NCBI GenBank assembly: GCA_028671895.1
Contig: JAPMAC010000207.1
Location: forward strand, 1,674,001-1,738,000
DNA: 64,000 nt
DNA from: Oenanthe sinensis
Taxonomy: Eukaryota; Streptophyta; Magnoliopsida; Apiales; Apiaceae
Direction: 5' to 3'
Both the position numbers and the translations under genes were made by a program. Below the pieces are notes generated by a model. It saw only the letters and a list, made by a program, of their open reading frames with translations, had not been told where the DNA came from and did no database searches. Below are positions 36,908 through 48,084 of this stretch, one piece after another; position 1 is the stretch's first letter; every line of letters begins with the position of its first letter.

Positions 36908-37523
36908 CTTATTTTCCGTATAAAACTCGTCATATATAAAATAACTGCATATTATAAAAATACCAAAATAACCTCTCAACGATTTTTACGTACTTTAAAT
37001 CTCTTACTATCTTATTTTCTATATAAAATTCTTTTTATTTCACGTATACATACACCAATTAACTTGTATTATCTTATTTCTATATAAAATTAATATTGAA
37101 TAAAATAACTCAATATTAAGAAAAAAAGAAAGATTCTAAAATAAACTTTTCACACGATTTTTACTCAAAATTAAAATCTCTTATACTACTCCCGTCCCAC
37201 CCAATTGTTATCCTTTCGGAGAGAAGGTCCGGCACACATTTTAAGGTACAATAAAATATAGTTCCATAACTTATTTTTAATTTTTTTTTCTGAATAAAAA
37301 TTTAATTTTAAATTTTTAAAATTATAGGGGTTAATTGAACATATATTTTCGGACCTTCTCTCCGAAAGGATAACAATTGAGTGGGACGGAAGTAGTATCT
37401 TATTTCTTATATAAAACTCTTTTTAACAAATTATAACAAGTATTTAATAAAATGTTTTTTTTAAAAAAAACTTAATAATTATTTATTGTATATTAATAAC
37501 AAAAAACTTATCCGTTCCGATTT
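36908..37523 (+). repeat. Block duplicate of about 35362-35812
   Basis: A run of array units together with the following sequence (tttcacgtatacatacacca, aactcaatattaag, aaaacttatccgttccgatt) recurs in the same order at 35362-35812 and 36908-37523. This is a higher-order duplication of about 400-450 bp. The right-hand copy is longer by the 210-bp Stowaway insertion. Confidence 0.75.
37186..37395. mobile_element. Stowaway MITE with very long inverted repeats (210 bp)
   Basis: The element begins CTACTCCCGTCCCACCCAAT and ends with the inverse of CTACTTCCGTCCCACTCAAT. The inverted repeat continues through ttgttatcctttcggagaga for about 45 bp, flanked by TA (37184-37185, 37396-37397). The paralogous block near 35640 has ctcttatgctatcttatttc uninterrupted, which confirms the insertion. 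It lies about 340 bp upstream of the UAM start codon. Confidence 0.9.
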
Positions 37524-37661
37524 AAAATTAACCTTAAATATATGGAAAAAAGTCACCTTAAATAAAAAAACTCTAAACTAAAAAAAGAAGAAGAAAGATA
37601 CCAAAATAAAATCTCTTATTATACCAAGTTGTTTCCTATATAAAACTCTTTTTCCATCACC

Positions 37662-37669
37662 TATATATA
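37662..37669 (+). promoter_or_regulatory. TATA box candidate of the UAM gene
   Basis: TATATATA lies about 70 bp before the ATG, with a second candidate tatataaaac about 25 bp further upstream. A short CT-rich leader (actctcgtctcagtcc) follows. Confidence 0.5.
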
Positions 37670-37733
37670 CACAAATTCTATACTCTCGTCTCAGTCCTGA
37701 GCTTCAAAAATCAAAACCTCTAGAGTTTTAACA

Positions 37734-39753
37734 ATGGCTGACCCATCTCCAACACCCCTTTTGAAAGATGAGTTAGATATAGTCATACCCACGATTCGAA
37801 ACCTTGATTTTCTTGAGATGTGGAGGCCCTTTTTTGAACAATACCATTTGATTATTGTACAAGATGGTGATCCTTCAAAAACTATTAAAGTCCCTCAAGG
37901 GTTTGATTATGAGTTGTATAATCGTAATGATATTAATAGGATTTTGGGTCCTAAAGCTTCTTGTATCTCTTTTAAAGATTCTGCTTGTAGGTGTTTTGGA
38001 TACATGGTTTCGAAGAAGAAGTATATCTATACCATTGATGATGATTGCTTTGTAAGTTTTTTGTGGTTTCTTGATTGCCCTTTTTGTGTTTTTGTTTTTG
38101 ATTTGAGTTTTAGGGGTTAATTTTGTTGTTTATTGTTGTGAATTGCTGATTTTTATGGGTTTTTGGGTATGTATTTTAAGGGTTTTAGGTTTATTATTTG
38201 TGGGTTGTGTGAAATATTTGTTCTTTGACTTGGGTTTGACTAGTGGAGTTTAAATATTGGATTTGTTTGATTTGAGATTTCATTCTGTTGTTGTGAGGCT
38301 TATGTGTTTGAATCTAGGAATAAATTATGTAGTTTGTATGAAGGTTTCAATTTTTATGGGTTTTGTTTTGTTGTGTTTGATGTTCTATGTCTCTTTTATA
38401 TCATAGATCTGCAAGTGATTTAATCTGTTTAAGCTTGTGGCCTGTCTTTGATTTGATGGCCTTGATTAATGCACGTATGAGTGACCTGTCTTTTTTGTGA
38501 CTATAATTTGGATCTCACAATGGAATCTGCTGGAGTCTGTGATGCTACATTTTGCTGTTTTGAAAGTCATATCTGTATGACATTGTGGAATTATTATGAT
38601 CTCCAAATAGTTTCTGTGTAATATTGCTGAATTATGTATAGGTTGCCAAAGATCCATCAGGAAAAGATATCAATGCACTTGAGCAGCATATCAAGAACCT
38701 GCTGAGCCCCTCAACACCATTGTTCTTCAACACCCTGTACGACCCTTACAGAGATGGTGCTGACTTTGTCCGTGGTTACCCTTTCAGTATGCGTGAGGGT
38801 GTACCAACTGCTGTTTCTCATGGCCTTTGGCTCAACATCCCAGATTATGATGCCCCCACTCAGCTGGTTAAGCCCCGTGAGAGAAACACTAGGTATAAAG
38901 CTTATTTTGCTTTATTTATCTTTAACTTTCAAATATGATTCTATTGTCGAATTTTAACCTCTATTCCTTTTCAGGTATGTTGATGCGGTGATGACCATAC
39001 CCAAGGGGACTCTTTTCCCTATGTGTGGTATGAACTTGGGATTTAACCGTGAACTCATTGGCCCTGCAATGTACTTTGGACTCATGGGAGATGGTCAGCC
39101 AATTGGGCGTTATGACGACATGTGGGCTGGCTGGTGCATCAAGGTATTGTTTACAACTCTTTAAATGCCCTTTCTTGCTTTTAATGAACTGTTAATTGTT
39201 ATATTTTCCATGTCAAAGGTTGTTAGATTCATACATAGCGAAGGTTTTAATTCTAATTGTTGCTTATACTGATCTCCAATAGCCTTAATTTCCATATTTT
39301 CCGAGAAGATCAGATGTTACATTTAAAACTTAGTAATAATTCCATGGGCATTTAACCAACTTGAGACACCATCTATATACACATTGTAGTTACCTCATGC
39401 CTACTAACATTTGACCTGTGTAGGTGATCTGCGACCACCTAGGTTTGGGAGTGAAGACAGGTCTGCCATACATCTGGCACAGCAAAGCAAGCAACCCTTT
39501 TGTCAACTTGAAGAAAGAATACAAAGGCATCTACTGGCAAGAAGATATTATCCCCTTTTTCCAGGCTGTTACCCTGCCAAAGGAGTGCACCTCTGTTCAA
39601 CAATGCTACCTGGAGCTTTCCAAACAAGTGAAGGCAAAACTCGGAAAGCTTGACGATTATTTTATCAAGCTTTCAGATGCTATGGTTACATGGATTGAAG
39701 CTTGGGATGAGTTGAACCCGTCAGTTGGAGCAGATGTTAAGGTAAAGAAGTAA
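37734..39753 (+). CDS. UDP-arabinopyranose mutase / reversibly glycosylated polypeptide
   Basis: Four exons, 37734-38051, 38642-38892, 38975-39143 and 39424-39753, splice with GT-AG borders into 355 residues, the usual family length. UAM/RGP proteins interconvert UDP-L-arabinopyranose and UDP-L-arabinofuranose on the cytosolic face of the Golgi and supply arabinose for cell-wall pectin, xylan and glycoproteins. The N-terminal DELDIVIPTIRNLDFLEMWR and the metal/nucleotide-binding acidic triad in YTIDDDC (residues about 102-104) are present. So is the arginine-rich RGYPFSMREG, whose second Arg (about residue 157) corresponds to the reversibly glycosylated Arg. GWCIK, YIWHSKASNPFVNLKKEYKG and WQEDIIPFFQ follow. 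There is no signal peptide or membrane segment, as expected. The start is chosen for family fit and the aacaATGGC context. The gene looks fully functional; which paralogue (RGP1-4) cannot be decided. Confidence 0.95.
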
Positions 39754-40900
39754 TCGGCATTGTTCTATCTTGCGAGGGAGAGTAATCCCCTAATAGTTTT
39801 CTTTTTCTTTCAAGGGTTATTAGGATATTAAATATTAATTTATTTCCTGTTGAGGGTAATATTTAGTTGCTATTACTTTTTTTATATGGATAATTATGTA
39901 GTACTTCATACATTATGCTTTTTGCAGAATATTTAGAGAACAGCTTATGCAGATGAGTGGTTTTTCAGTTTACTCTTGGGTTTAGGATTATGGTTCTTTG
40001 TCTTTGCATGTTCTGTTGTTCTTGCTTCCATAAAAAAATTGGTTTTTGCTATTTTCGGTCCGGTTTAACTGAACTGACCGAATACTAGGCCCAGGCTTAG
40101 TTCAGAGAACTGGCAACATTTTAAAGCAAAACTATCTGATTCCATACAATTTCCAAATAAATATTTCAGAACCGTAATTTTGCATTTTGCACTTTTATAA
40201 ATAAATAAATAAATCATTTTTATGTTTATAAAGAATTAAATAATCATTTGATAATATTTTGAATATTTATATTTTTTAAATATAATATAGAAAAATAATG
40301 TATTGAGGTTTGATGATAGAACAGAGGTCGGGTAGGTTCATGTACCATGTCCATAATTTTTATTGTATTTATAAAAACTTATCATAAACACTCCTTTGAT
40401 ATCCGGTCTTTAACGAGTTCCCGAGAAGGTATGTTACATGTTACTCCCTCAGTCCCATTTCGTACGAGCTTCTTTGACTTTCATGGAGATTAAGTTAGTT
40501 GAAAAGTGGGTAAAGTAATTGACTTATAATATATTAGTGATATTTTAAAATACATTTCTACAAATTAAAAGAGCAATAAGTTGCGCGATAAATTCTCGTT
40601 AAATTGCAAATTTTATGCAACAAAATCATTTCATATTTAGGTTACAGAGTTTAGGGGGGAGGTATAGTGTATATGTTTTTTGAAAAGTCTTTCTTTCATA
40701 TTTAGGTTACAGTATTTGTTTAAGATCTTGTCGTAACCACACTTTTGATATCCTTAGATTTAAGGAGTTACGGGGAGGTAAGTGTATATGTTTTTTGAAA
40801 AGGCTTTCAAAAATTTGTAAATGAAACATACATAATTCTATATAATTTATATTATATTACTAAAGTCGAAGAGATAAAAATTTAATCAGCCTCCCTCTCC
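39754..40900. other. UAM 3' flank and AT-rich spacer
   Basis: The likely 3' UTR runs to roughly 40020. Beyond it, 40442-40465 (tactccctcagtcccatttc) resembles one end of a Stowaway element without a partner. No gene was seen. Confidence 0.45.
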
Positions 40901-41697
40901 GACCGCGTCCAGCCTCGATCTGATCCGAAGAACCGAATCGAAATTCATGGAACCGAATCCGATTTTATATCCGAATTACATAATCCAATAAATATCCGAA
41001 AATCAATTTTATCCAAACCGAAAATTATCCGAACAAAAAATTTAACTAAAAATAATCTGAAATATTAGATTCGGTGATAAGTTGGAACCGATTAAACTTG
41101 GAACCGATTAAAACTAAATATACAATCATCTGAACCGAATATGACTTGAAATACGAGATCAAATTCGATATAAATACAAATTACATCAAATTAGAAAATA
41201 GATAAATTGAATTTTAATCTAATAGTTATATTTTAATGGGTCATAGTTTATAGTCTATATATTAACCCATTTTTTGTCAACTAAATTAATCTATTTTTAA
41301 GTGAAATTCATATTTAAATACTTTGTATCAAAAAATTAACATGGTTATACAATCAAGGTTTTAAAAACCTATTATATTTTATATTATGAATAATATATTT
41401 AATAATAAGATGATTTTTTAAAATCTAACATATTAAAAATTAAAACCAGTAGCAGAAAGATAATGAATAAGATTATTTTAACCAACTTATTTAAAGACTT
41501 TTATTTTATATAGTTTTACTATAATTAAAAATTAATTCAAGAGAAATCTAGACTTTATTTTTTCGATCCCAACTGACTTGAATCAAATTTAATACGAACC
41601 GAACTTAATCTGATATGAATATGAAATTTAACCGATTTTAATCCAAATTAGATATAATCCGAATCAGATCCGAACCGAATAGTACTAAAAATATATT
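40901..41697. repeat. CCGAAT/TCCGA-rich dispersed repeat, left part
   Basis: Many irregular copies of ccgaat, tccgaa and gaaccga are scattered over about 800 bp of AT-rich DNA. The same motif composition resumes after the Sirevirus (gatccgatccgatccgaaat at 55871), so the retrotransposon split one repeat element. No coding capacity and no clear terminal repeats. Confidence 0.6.
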
Positions 41698-42903
41698 TGT
41701 TAGGTCCAAATGTGTTGTAGAGGGGGGGGAGGGGTGAATACAACTTTTTAGATTTATGAAGCAATAAATACTATATAATAAATGAACACAATAAATCAAG
41801 GAATATATATCTTATATATAAGTTGAAAGAGTTGCTACAACATTCATTACAGTAGTACAACAGAAGTAAAGAGGGTAGTAAATGATACTAAGCTTTGTGA
41901 ATACTCTCTCTCTCTCTCTTACAAGTGTTTCTCTCAAATATTGCTCTCTTTTAAATGTTACACGAGTACTTCTATTTATACTACTTGTAATCTATGACTT
42001 GTAGTCTTCAACAGATAAGATGTGAGTGGTCCAATGTTATCCACAAAATCTTATCTTGTCTTGAAAGCTTGGAAATAGCCAACCAGATGATGCCATGTGT
42101 CATGTTGAAATTGTCCTCTATGTAGAATTTCTACATAGGAATTTCTACTTACCATCTCGAACATTTAAGTAGAACTTCTACATAGGAATTTTCTACTTAC
42201 ACTCTATCTCTAATATTTAAGTAGAACTTCTACATAGGAATTTCGAGATAGCTTCCTTCCTATGTACTTAGAAAATATTCCACTTCCAGAATTTCTACTT
42301 GGCTCTAAGTAGAAACTTATCTAGAATTTCTAGATAGAAATTTCTACATAGGTTCCCCAGTAGGTACTTAGAGAAATTCTGGGCTTCAACTAGAAACTTT
42401 AATGCAACATCTTGAACTTGTGATTTCTTCTTGTCTTCTATATTCTTCAACAAGCTCTTGAACATGGATCTCTATTACTGACATAAACTTGCTATCAATG
42501 CCCTGACATTTGATGCAATGGTCTGGTTCATAAGTGACTAGTCTTGATAGGGTTCTTGCTTCTGAATAGATTACCATATTTAGTTAGTAATGTGGCTTTT
42601 CAATTGCCGCTTTCCTACTTCTTCACTTGAAATCAATTAGTCTTATTGATACTGATTATTATGATCTTGATTCTTTAAGTTACACATCACTGAGGCATGA
42701 ACAACTTTGACTTGAACTTCTTCCAGTGATTTCATCTTTGATTGATCATAATTAACCATGTTAAATTGTATCAATTACCTTGTCTTCAATTTGTATTGAT
42801 TTCTTTGTGACTTCTTATTCTTGATTGTCTTCCGGTTAAGTATCTTTTCTTTAGTTGAGTAACATTAGTTATAGTGTTACAAGTTTAGACACTCTGCCTT
42901 TCA
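41698..42903 (-). repeat. 3' LTR of the Sirevirus
   Basis: About 1,206 bp, with plus-strand ends TGTTAGGTCC and CTTTCA. It holds a cluster of short palindromes (42120-42370): gtagaatttctac, agaaatttct, ctagaatttctag, cgagat/atctcg. A (TC)n tract lies near 41905. Confidence 0.9.
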
Positions 42904-42919
42904 ATCTCCCCCTATTTGA
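42904..42919 (-). other. Polypurine tract
   Basis: On the minus strand the sequence is AAATAGGGGGAGAT, ending at the 3' LTR. It is the priming site for plus-strand DNA synthesis. Similar tracts (cccccta or ccccctg on the plus strand) occur at about 47789, 49819 and 49902. Confidence 0.75.
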
Positions 42920-43514
42920 TTGTCTAACAATGACATTCAAATTAAAGAAGGATAACTCAACTAAATAAATGAGATGAGAAAAGATAAGTAACATTAAAGT
43001 CTTGTTCATGTTACAACTGAAATGAAAATTGAAAAACAATACAAAGAACTTAATAATTAACTTAAACTAGAAAGAGAATTCGAACCTCGAATCAAAGATC
43101 TTTGGAATGATTTCTATCACCTGGATTATTTCATGTCTTTCAATCAAACTCATATCACCTTATTGGATCCACTCTGATTCACGGTTACAGTATGGTAAAT
43201 TAGCCTATCTCGCATACCGTGGTCAGGTGAATTTTCCTCAAGTGAGTTATAGCAACCAAAAGATATGAAGTTTTTCCAACTTCAAGTTCACATTCCTCCG
43301 AGCTTTCATTCTAATTCCGTTTCCCCTTCCTAATTTCTTTCTCAGCATCGCGCCTATCTTCTCTTTGTTTTCCGCACCTTTGTTTCTTTTATTGTTCTCT
43401 CTTGTATACTGGATCATGTAATTGTGCCCATCTAGCATTCAACAGACTTACTGCTTCCATCTCTAGAGGATTCTTGGGTTCTGGATATGGATGTCTGAAA
43501 AGTCTTCTGAGTTT

Positions 43515-44762
43515 TTACACCTCCTGAGTAGTCCTGATCTTTGGAATATCCTCAAAATTGTTCATGATGAGCTGTGATTTCCAGTGAGTTTTATCAGCTT
43601 TAAATTGACAGTAGATCATCTTGGGGTAACCCTCGACACGATTAGTATTGAAGACACTAGCCGCATCTAACTCCATTCGTCTTTTCTCCTGAACTATCTC
43701 AGACAAGTACTTCATTAGTCTCTGCTTCTCATCAACAAACGTATCCTCTAAATCACCCCATTTGAATTCTTCCAATACTTTATCTAGAAATGCAGCATCT
43801 TGAGTCTGTAGCAGCCATTTCCTACTCATATGCAAGAAGGTCTGTTTCTGGTCTGCATCAATGAATACCAAGGCATCAGCTGTATCATCAACGTAAGAGT
43901 GAATCCAGTATACACTATCTCTTCCTGGAACACCAACTGCCTCCCTTATTTCTCCTTGTTCCAGTGGTCCAGAAGGAAGAGTCAGAGCTTCATCTACACT
44001 TTTCACAGCTTGTAGAATATTCCATTTTCTCTCCATTAGCTCTGGCTCAATCTTCACGTTGTCTAGAGGATTTGGAGCAACAATATCACATTTCCATATC
44101 TCGTTGCTTTTCTTGAATATGATCTTCTCAATGAACTCCATTGATTTTTCTTTGACATCAGAAGTGAATCCCTTGCTCATCATTTGTCTACATATCGCTT
44201 TTAAGGATTCCACTGATAGAGCCATTAGATCTTCTTCCTCCATACTAACCCTCTTCATTCTTCCATCTACTACCATACGAACAACATCTAGATTGGCTGA
44301 GAATTTTGGTCCCTTGTCCTCTGCTAGCTGCATTAACTGATCTCTGTACAGAATGCTAAGTTTCTCAGCTTGAGAGTATTGAATTTTAGTTGCTAGCAAG
44401 AACAACTCTGATGCAGATCTTCTCGAGATAAATTGATCATCCACGTATATGAAAGACATTGGGGCTCCTTCAACTAAGGTCAGAATGACTTGCCACTCCT
44501 TTACCACTGGTTTATATCCAACACGGACTTTTGAAATCATCCTTTTCAAAGCATTTATGTAGTCCACCATCATTAGATTTTTCAGGTTCAAGTTATAGAA
44601 AAGATCATCTGCCTCCTTGTTATGAACTCCATTTGTACAAGTCCCCATTAGTATCTTCCTTGCATCATCCCATTTCTGTCCAATCCTCCGTTTGTCCAAA
44701 TAAATCTGATGATCAGCGAACCTTGCAAGCTCATAGTCATACCGCTTCTCCTTGAGTTCCAC
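43515..44762 (-). CDS. Sirevirus env-position ORF, 415 residues
   Basis: This is an uninterrupted ORF between RNase H and the 3' LTR, in the place of the env-like or additional ORF of Sireviruses. The product is charged and helix-rich (start MELKEKRYDYELARFADHQI) with no evident signal peptide or transmembrane segment, so an envelope role is not supported by the sequence. Upstream, in-frame sequence continues towards 44860 (rich in Glu/Gln), so the true ORF may have been longer and fused to the pieces at 44919-46511. I recognise no domain. It is notable for staying open while gag-pol has decayed. Confidence 0.6.
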   Translation of the reverse strand: MELKEKRYDYELARFADHQIYLDKRRIGQKWDDARKILMGTCTNGVHNKEADDLFYNLNLKNLMMVDYINALKRMISKVRVGYKPVVKEWQVILTLVEGAPMSFIYVDDQFISRRSASELFLLATKIQYSQAEKLSILYRDQLMQLAEDKGPKFSANLDVVRMVVDGRMKRVSMEEEDLMALSVESLKAICRQMMSKGFTSDVKEKSMEFIEKIIFKKSNEIWKCDIVAPNPLDNVKIEPELMERKWNILQAVKSVDEALTLPSGPLEQGEIREAVGVPGRDSVYWIHSYVDDTADALVFIDADQKQTFLHMSRKWLLQTQDAAFLDKVLEEFKWGDLEDTFVDEKQRLMKYLSEIVQEKRRMELDAASVFNTNRVEGYPKMIYCQFKADKTHWKSQLIMNNFEDIPKIRTTQEV

Positions 44763-44918
44763 TTTCTTCTCAAAGAAAACAGCCTATTCTTGCATCATTT
44801 TCATTTTAAAGAACTGAGCTTGTTCCAAGGCCAACTGTTGAGCTCTCAGGGTCTCTTCATCAACAAGGATCTCTTCAGTCTCTCCAATAGACATCCCAGC
44901 ACCTCCACCTTGTTCCTT

Positions 44919-46511
44919 CTAGGATCTTTTAATAGCATGTGCTAGGGGTACGTCCTCCATATCAGAGTCTGAATCAACAACATGTACTTCTTCCTGTCGA
45001 CCACCAAAGGCAGTGAATGGCTCTTCTTCTTCAACCACCACTGCTTTACCCCTTCTCTTCGTCTGAGCCTCCTCATCAGTCACTGACTCACTTTCCTTCA
45101 TTTGCTCCTCTTCAACCAGAGTTGACTGTTGTCTCGTCTCAGGCTCTCTCTCCCCCTTAGGTGAGTTATCCGGAACACCACCCTGAGTAGTAGATCCTGC
45201 AGCATGCTGTGAACCACCATAGCCAGATCCAGAAGGTCCAGCACCAGCTCCACCAGTTCCACCAGCACCACCATCATTTGGGGGAGGTTGATTGTATTGT
45301 TCGTCAAAGCACTCCGGGGGCACCAAATGGCGAATTGCATACATCATTCGACTGATCTCCGTTGCCATGGTATGCATTACACTTTCTACGCTCCCCATTC
45401 GATCGTACAGAGTACTGCCCAAGACTCCACCAGCATGGCCCAAGTCATTCACCTTGTTCGTTACGTCGTTTAAAGCTTCCGCCGGACTTGCCATTCGTGC
45501 TGCGTAGTCATTAAGAGCTCTCCGGTTGTCTCCAACATTTACCCCTAACTGCCCCATCGTCTGCCCGAACTACTTCATCTGATTTTCAATTGTTGTCATA
45601 CGAGTATCAAGATTTTCAAGAATAAGGGACGGTGTTTGGCTTAGGTGTTTTCGCTCTAAAAATCGTTTTGTTTGTGTTTGTCGCTCAATTTCGGGCCTTT
45701 AAAATGAAGGTCCCTCACTCCCTAAACGCTCACACATACTCCCTGTCTCACGCTCGTGTATATCTTCAAGATTAAAAGCAGTACCTGCAGAAACTGGATA
45801 AGAAAAGTTAAGAGTAGTTATGGGATCTAAAGATCCTGTCTGTTCCTGAGGTGGAATCTCAGGCTGAGAGGCTGCAAAGTGTTCATGTACAACATCTGAA
45901 CCGATCCTCTCTGCAGCATCAGTACGTACCGGTGAAGGTACTTTGGAAGCAAATAAAACTTCCGGCCTAGCTAAAGCAACAGGCTCCTCAGAAGGCACAA
46001 AATCCTCACCAAAAGTCCTAGGTGTAGAATGTGCAAGGGGAGAACCACTCACGTGAGGTGGAGTGGTTGTGATAGACACACTAGGTTTTGACTGGGCTTT
46101 TGAAGTAGCAGCTTGAGAAATTTTGACTCGCTTTCATATTAGGGGTTGCACTTCAGAGTTACTCTCATCAGAAAACTTTAGGCGCTCGGCCGCTGTAGGT
46201 ACAGAGTCATAAGAATCCTTGACTGGGAAACTAAGAACTCTATTAAAAACTGCCTCTGTAACCTCATATTCTTGACCTTCTAAGGTAAACTTAAAACCAT
46301 AGGGGGTCGATTTACTCCCATAAGTAACCACACTGGTCCATAATTGCTGCAAAGCATCATGAACCAGTGTTGGTTTTGTAGTGAAGACAGTACTAGCTTT
46401 GAAGTACAAATTGAGAAATCGTACCCAAAACTTGAATCGCGGGAGTTGATCACCAATTTCCGTAGAAATATTATAAAAGTTCTTTTTAGCAAGTGAAAAT
46501 TGGTGAGACAT
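44919..46511 (-). pseudogene. Sirevirus env-position ORF, N-terminal pieces
   Basis: Three minus-strand frames lie head to tail: 46511-46134, starting MSHQFSLAKKNFYNI with a folded-looking segment (WVRFLNLYFKASTVF, YGFKFTLEGQEYEVTEAVFN); 46079-45699, Pro/Ser-rich; and 45557-44919, helical then Gly/Pro-rich (GGAGGTGGAGAGPSGSGYGG) then acidic. Together with 44762-43515 they look like one decayed long protein of the kind found downstream of pol in Sireviruses. The first piece starts with a clear ATG after an A-rich leader. Stops separate the parts. Confidence 0.55.
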
Positions 46512-48084
46512 TTTTTTTTAAAAAAAAATTTCTTGAATTAATTGGATTTTTGTATATAAAAAATGCACACAATTAAAGTAGAGAAAAAAATAACTAAACA
46601 ATGTCAGATCAATTCCTTTTAATTAGCAGAGAAGACACAGAGTCGTAACTGGAAAATAAACTACGGAATTGAAATGAATGATTACGAATCCTTAGACAGC
46701 CAAATAACCACACTATTGATTAACGAGATAAGGAACAGTAAATCAAGTCTGCAATTTCAATAGTGCGTATGAGAAGGTGTGTAAATAGTCGCGTGTATAT
46801 ATCGTGTAAACAGAAGAACATACACGATGCAGAACACAGAAACACATAGTGATCAGAGATGCAAACAAGAGATTTAGACACAATTTTGACAATAGTTCAT
46901 GGTATGTATGAATATTAACACAGAAATCGCTGTGATGAAGAAATCGCCTGGGAGGGAGGGTGGGGGCTGTAAAAATTAGGTTTTAAACAATGGGTAAAAG
47001 TGAAAATAACATCAGGTTAGCGATGTATATATAGGCATTATTGAGAAATGACAAAAATACCCCTGTGAAAATAAAAAAACTTAAGTACGTACAAGGTAAT
47101 CTAAGTCGAACACTATGTCGAACATCAAGTCGAACTTCGACTTGAGTTTCGACATAGGTGCTAACTCGAAGTTTAGTCACTTAAACAAAACCTATCTCGA
47201 ACATCAAGTCGATATTCGAGATAAGGTTCGAGATAGAGACTATCTCGAAATTTCCTCAACCCTTAAACAAATTCTAAGTCCCACCAGGGAAAACTATCTC
47301 GAATATTAAGTCGATATTCGAGATAATGTTCGAGATAGAACCTATGTCGAACATCAAGTCGATATTCGAGATAATGTTAGAGAGAGAACCTATGTCGAAC
47401 ATCAAGTCGATATTTGGGATAATGTTCGAGATAGAACTCAAGTCGAACATGAAGTCGAATTTCCTCCTAGACTTAGAATTTTCAAAACTTCACTCCTAGA
47501 AGCCTTAACCCGAAATATAAGTCAAATTTCGAGATGAGTTTCGAGATAGATTGTATCTCGAAATTTTGAAGATACTTAACAAAATTTGGCACTTTTTAGA
47601 AAAAATCAACAATTAAATTTTGCCAAATTAAAATAAATATCAATTCAAGGATTTTTTTTAAAAAAATAAACAATACAAAAAAATATTCCTTAACAAATCT
47701 AAGGCCTTTAATATCATATAATTACATGAAAAACATAGAAAAATTCATCTAAAAAATCATGAAAAATTTAGAGAAACATGAATTTAACTCCCCCTATGTT
47801 CATGCAATATTATGAGCATAAATTCAAAGTTTTTATCAATAATTTCACTTAAAGCACAATGAATTCATGAAAAATAACACTACATACAACATATAATAAT
47901 CACTAATGAAACATTTTAAAGTCTAAGTCTATAATGATTAAATAGCATGCAAAAGTGATATTTTTAGCAATTTTCTAGATTATTTACATATGTTTTCAAT
48001 TAGGCACAATTAAAATAGGCAAATTACAAGAAGAAGAAAATATGTACTTGATCAAAACTGGGATTTTACAGATAAGAGGATTTA
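46512..48084 (-). other. Sirevirus pol-to-env spacer with repeated tcgaacatcaagtcgatatt motifs
   Basis: This non-coding, AT-rich stretch contains a dense array (about 47090-47570) of variants of atctcgaacatcaagtcgatattcgagata, many palindromic around tcgatattcga or tcgaaatttcga. A PPT-like ctccccctatg lies near 47789. The motif family also occurs in the LTRs and in the leader (53960-54170). Confidence 0.75.

Larger units (their letters stand above)
34930..37660 (+). repeat. Degenerate tandem array of TATA-containing promoter units upstream of the UAM gene
   Basis: About 16 diverged units of roughly 100-120 bp share the order cttgtactatcttatttcc-tatataaaactc-(aaataaaataatt)-ttatatttattaa-(aaataaacttctcac)-(tttttactcgcaattaa). 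Recognisable tataaaac-type cores occur near 34946, 35057, 35166, 35275, 35389, 35500, 35553, 35665, 35850, 35945, 36004, 36919, 37020, 37081, 37410 and 37636. The last one is immediately upstream of the UAM gene and is its likely TATA region. A non-repeat stretch (about 36070-36900) and a Stowaway element (37186-37395) interrupt the array. No ORF lies within it. Confidence 0.7.

Noticed and set aside
42120..42370. A CRISPR-like array in the LTR palindromes
   Set aside because: Plant nuclear retrotransposon LTR; irregular spacing, no constant repeat length or unique spacers.
46983..47309. ORFs over the tcgaacatcaagtcgat repeats
   Set aside because: They are products of the repeat periodicity on both strands, in a non-coding spacer of the retrotransposon.
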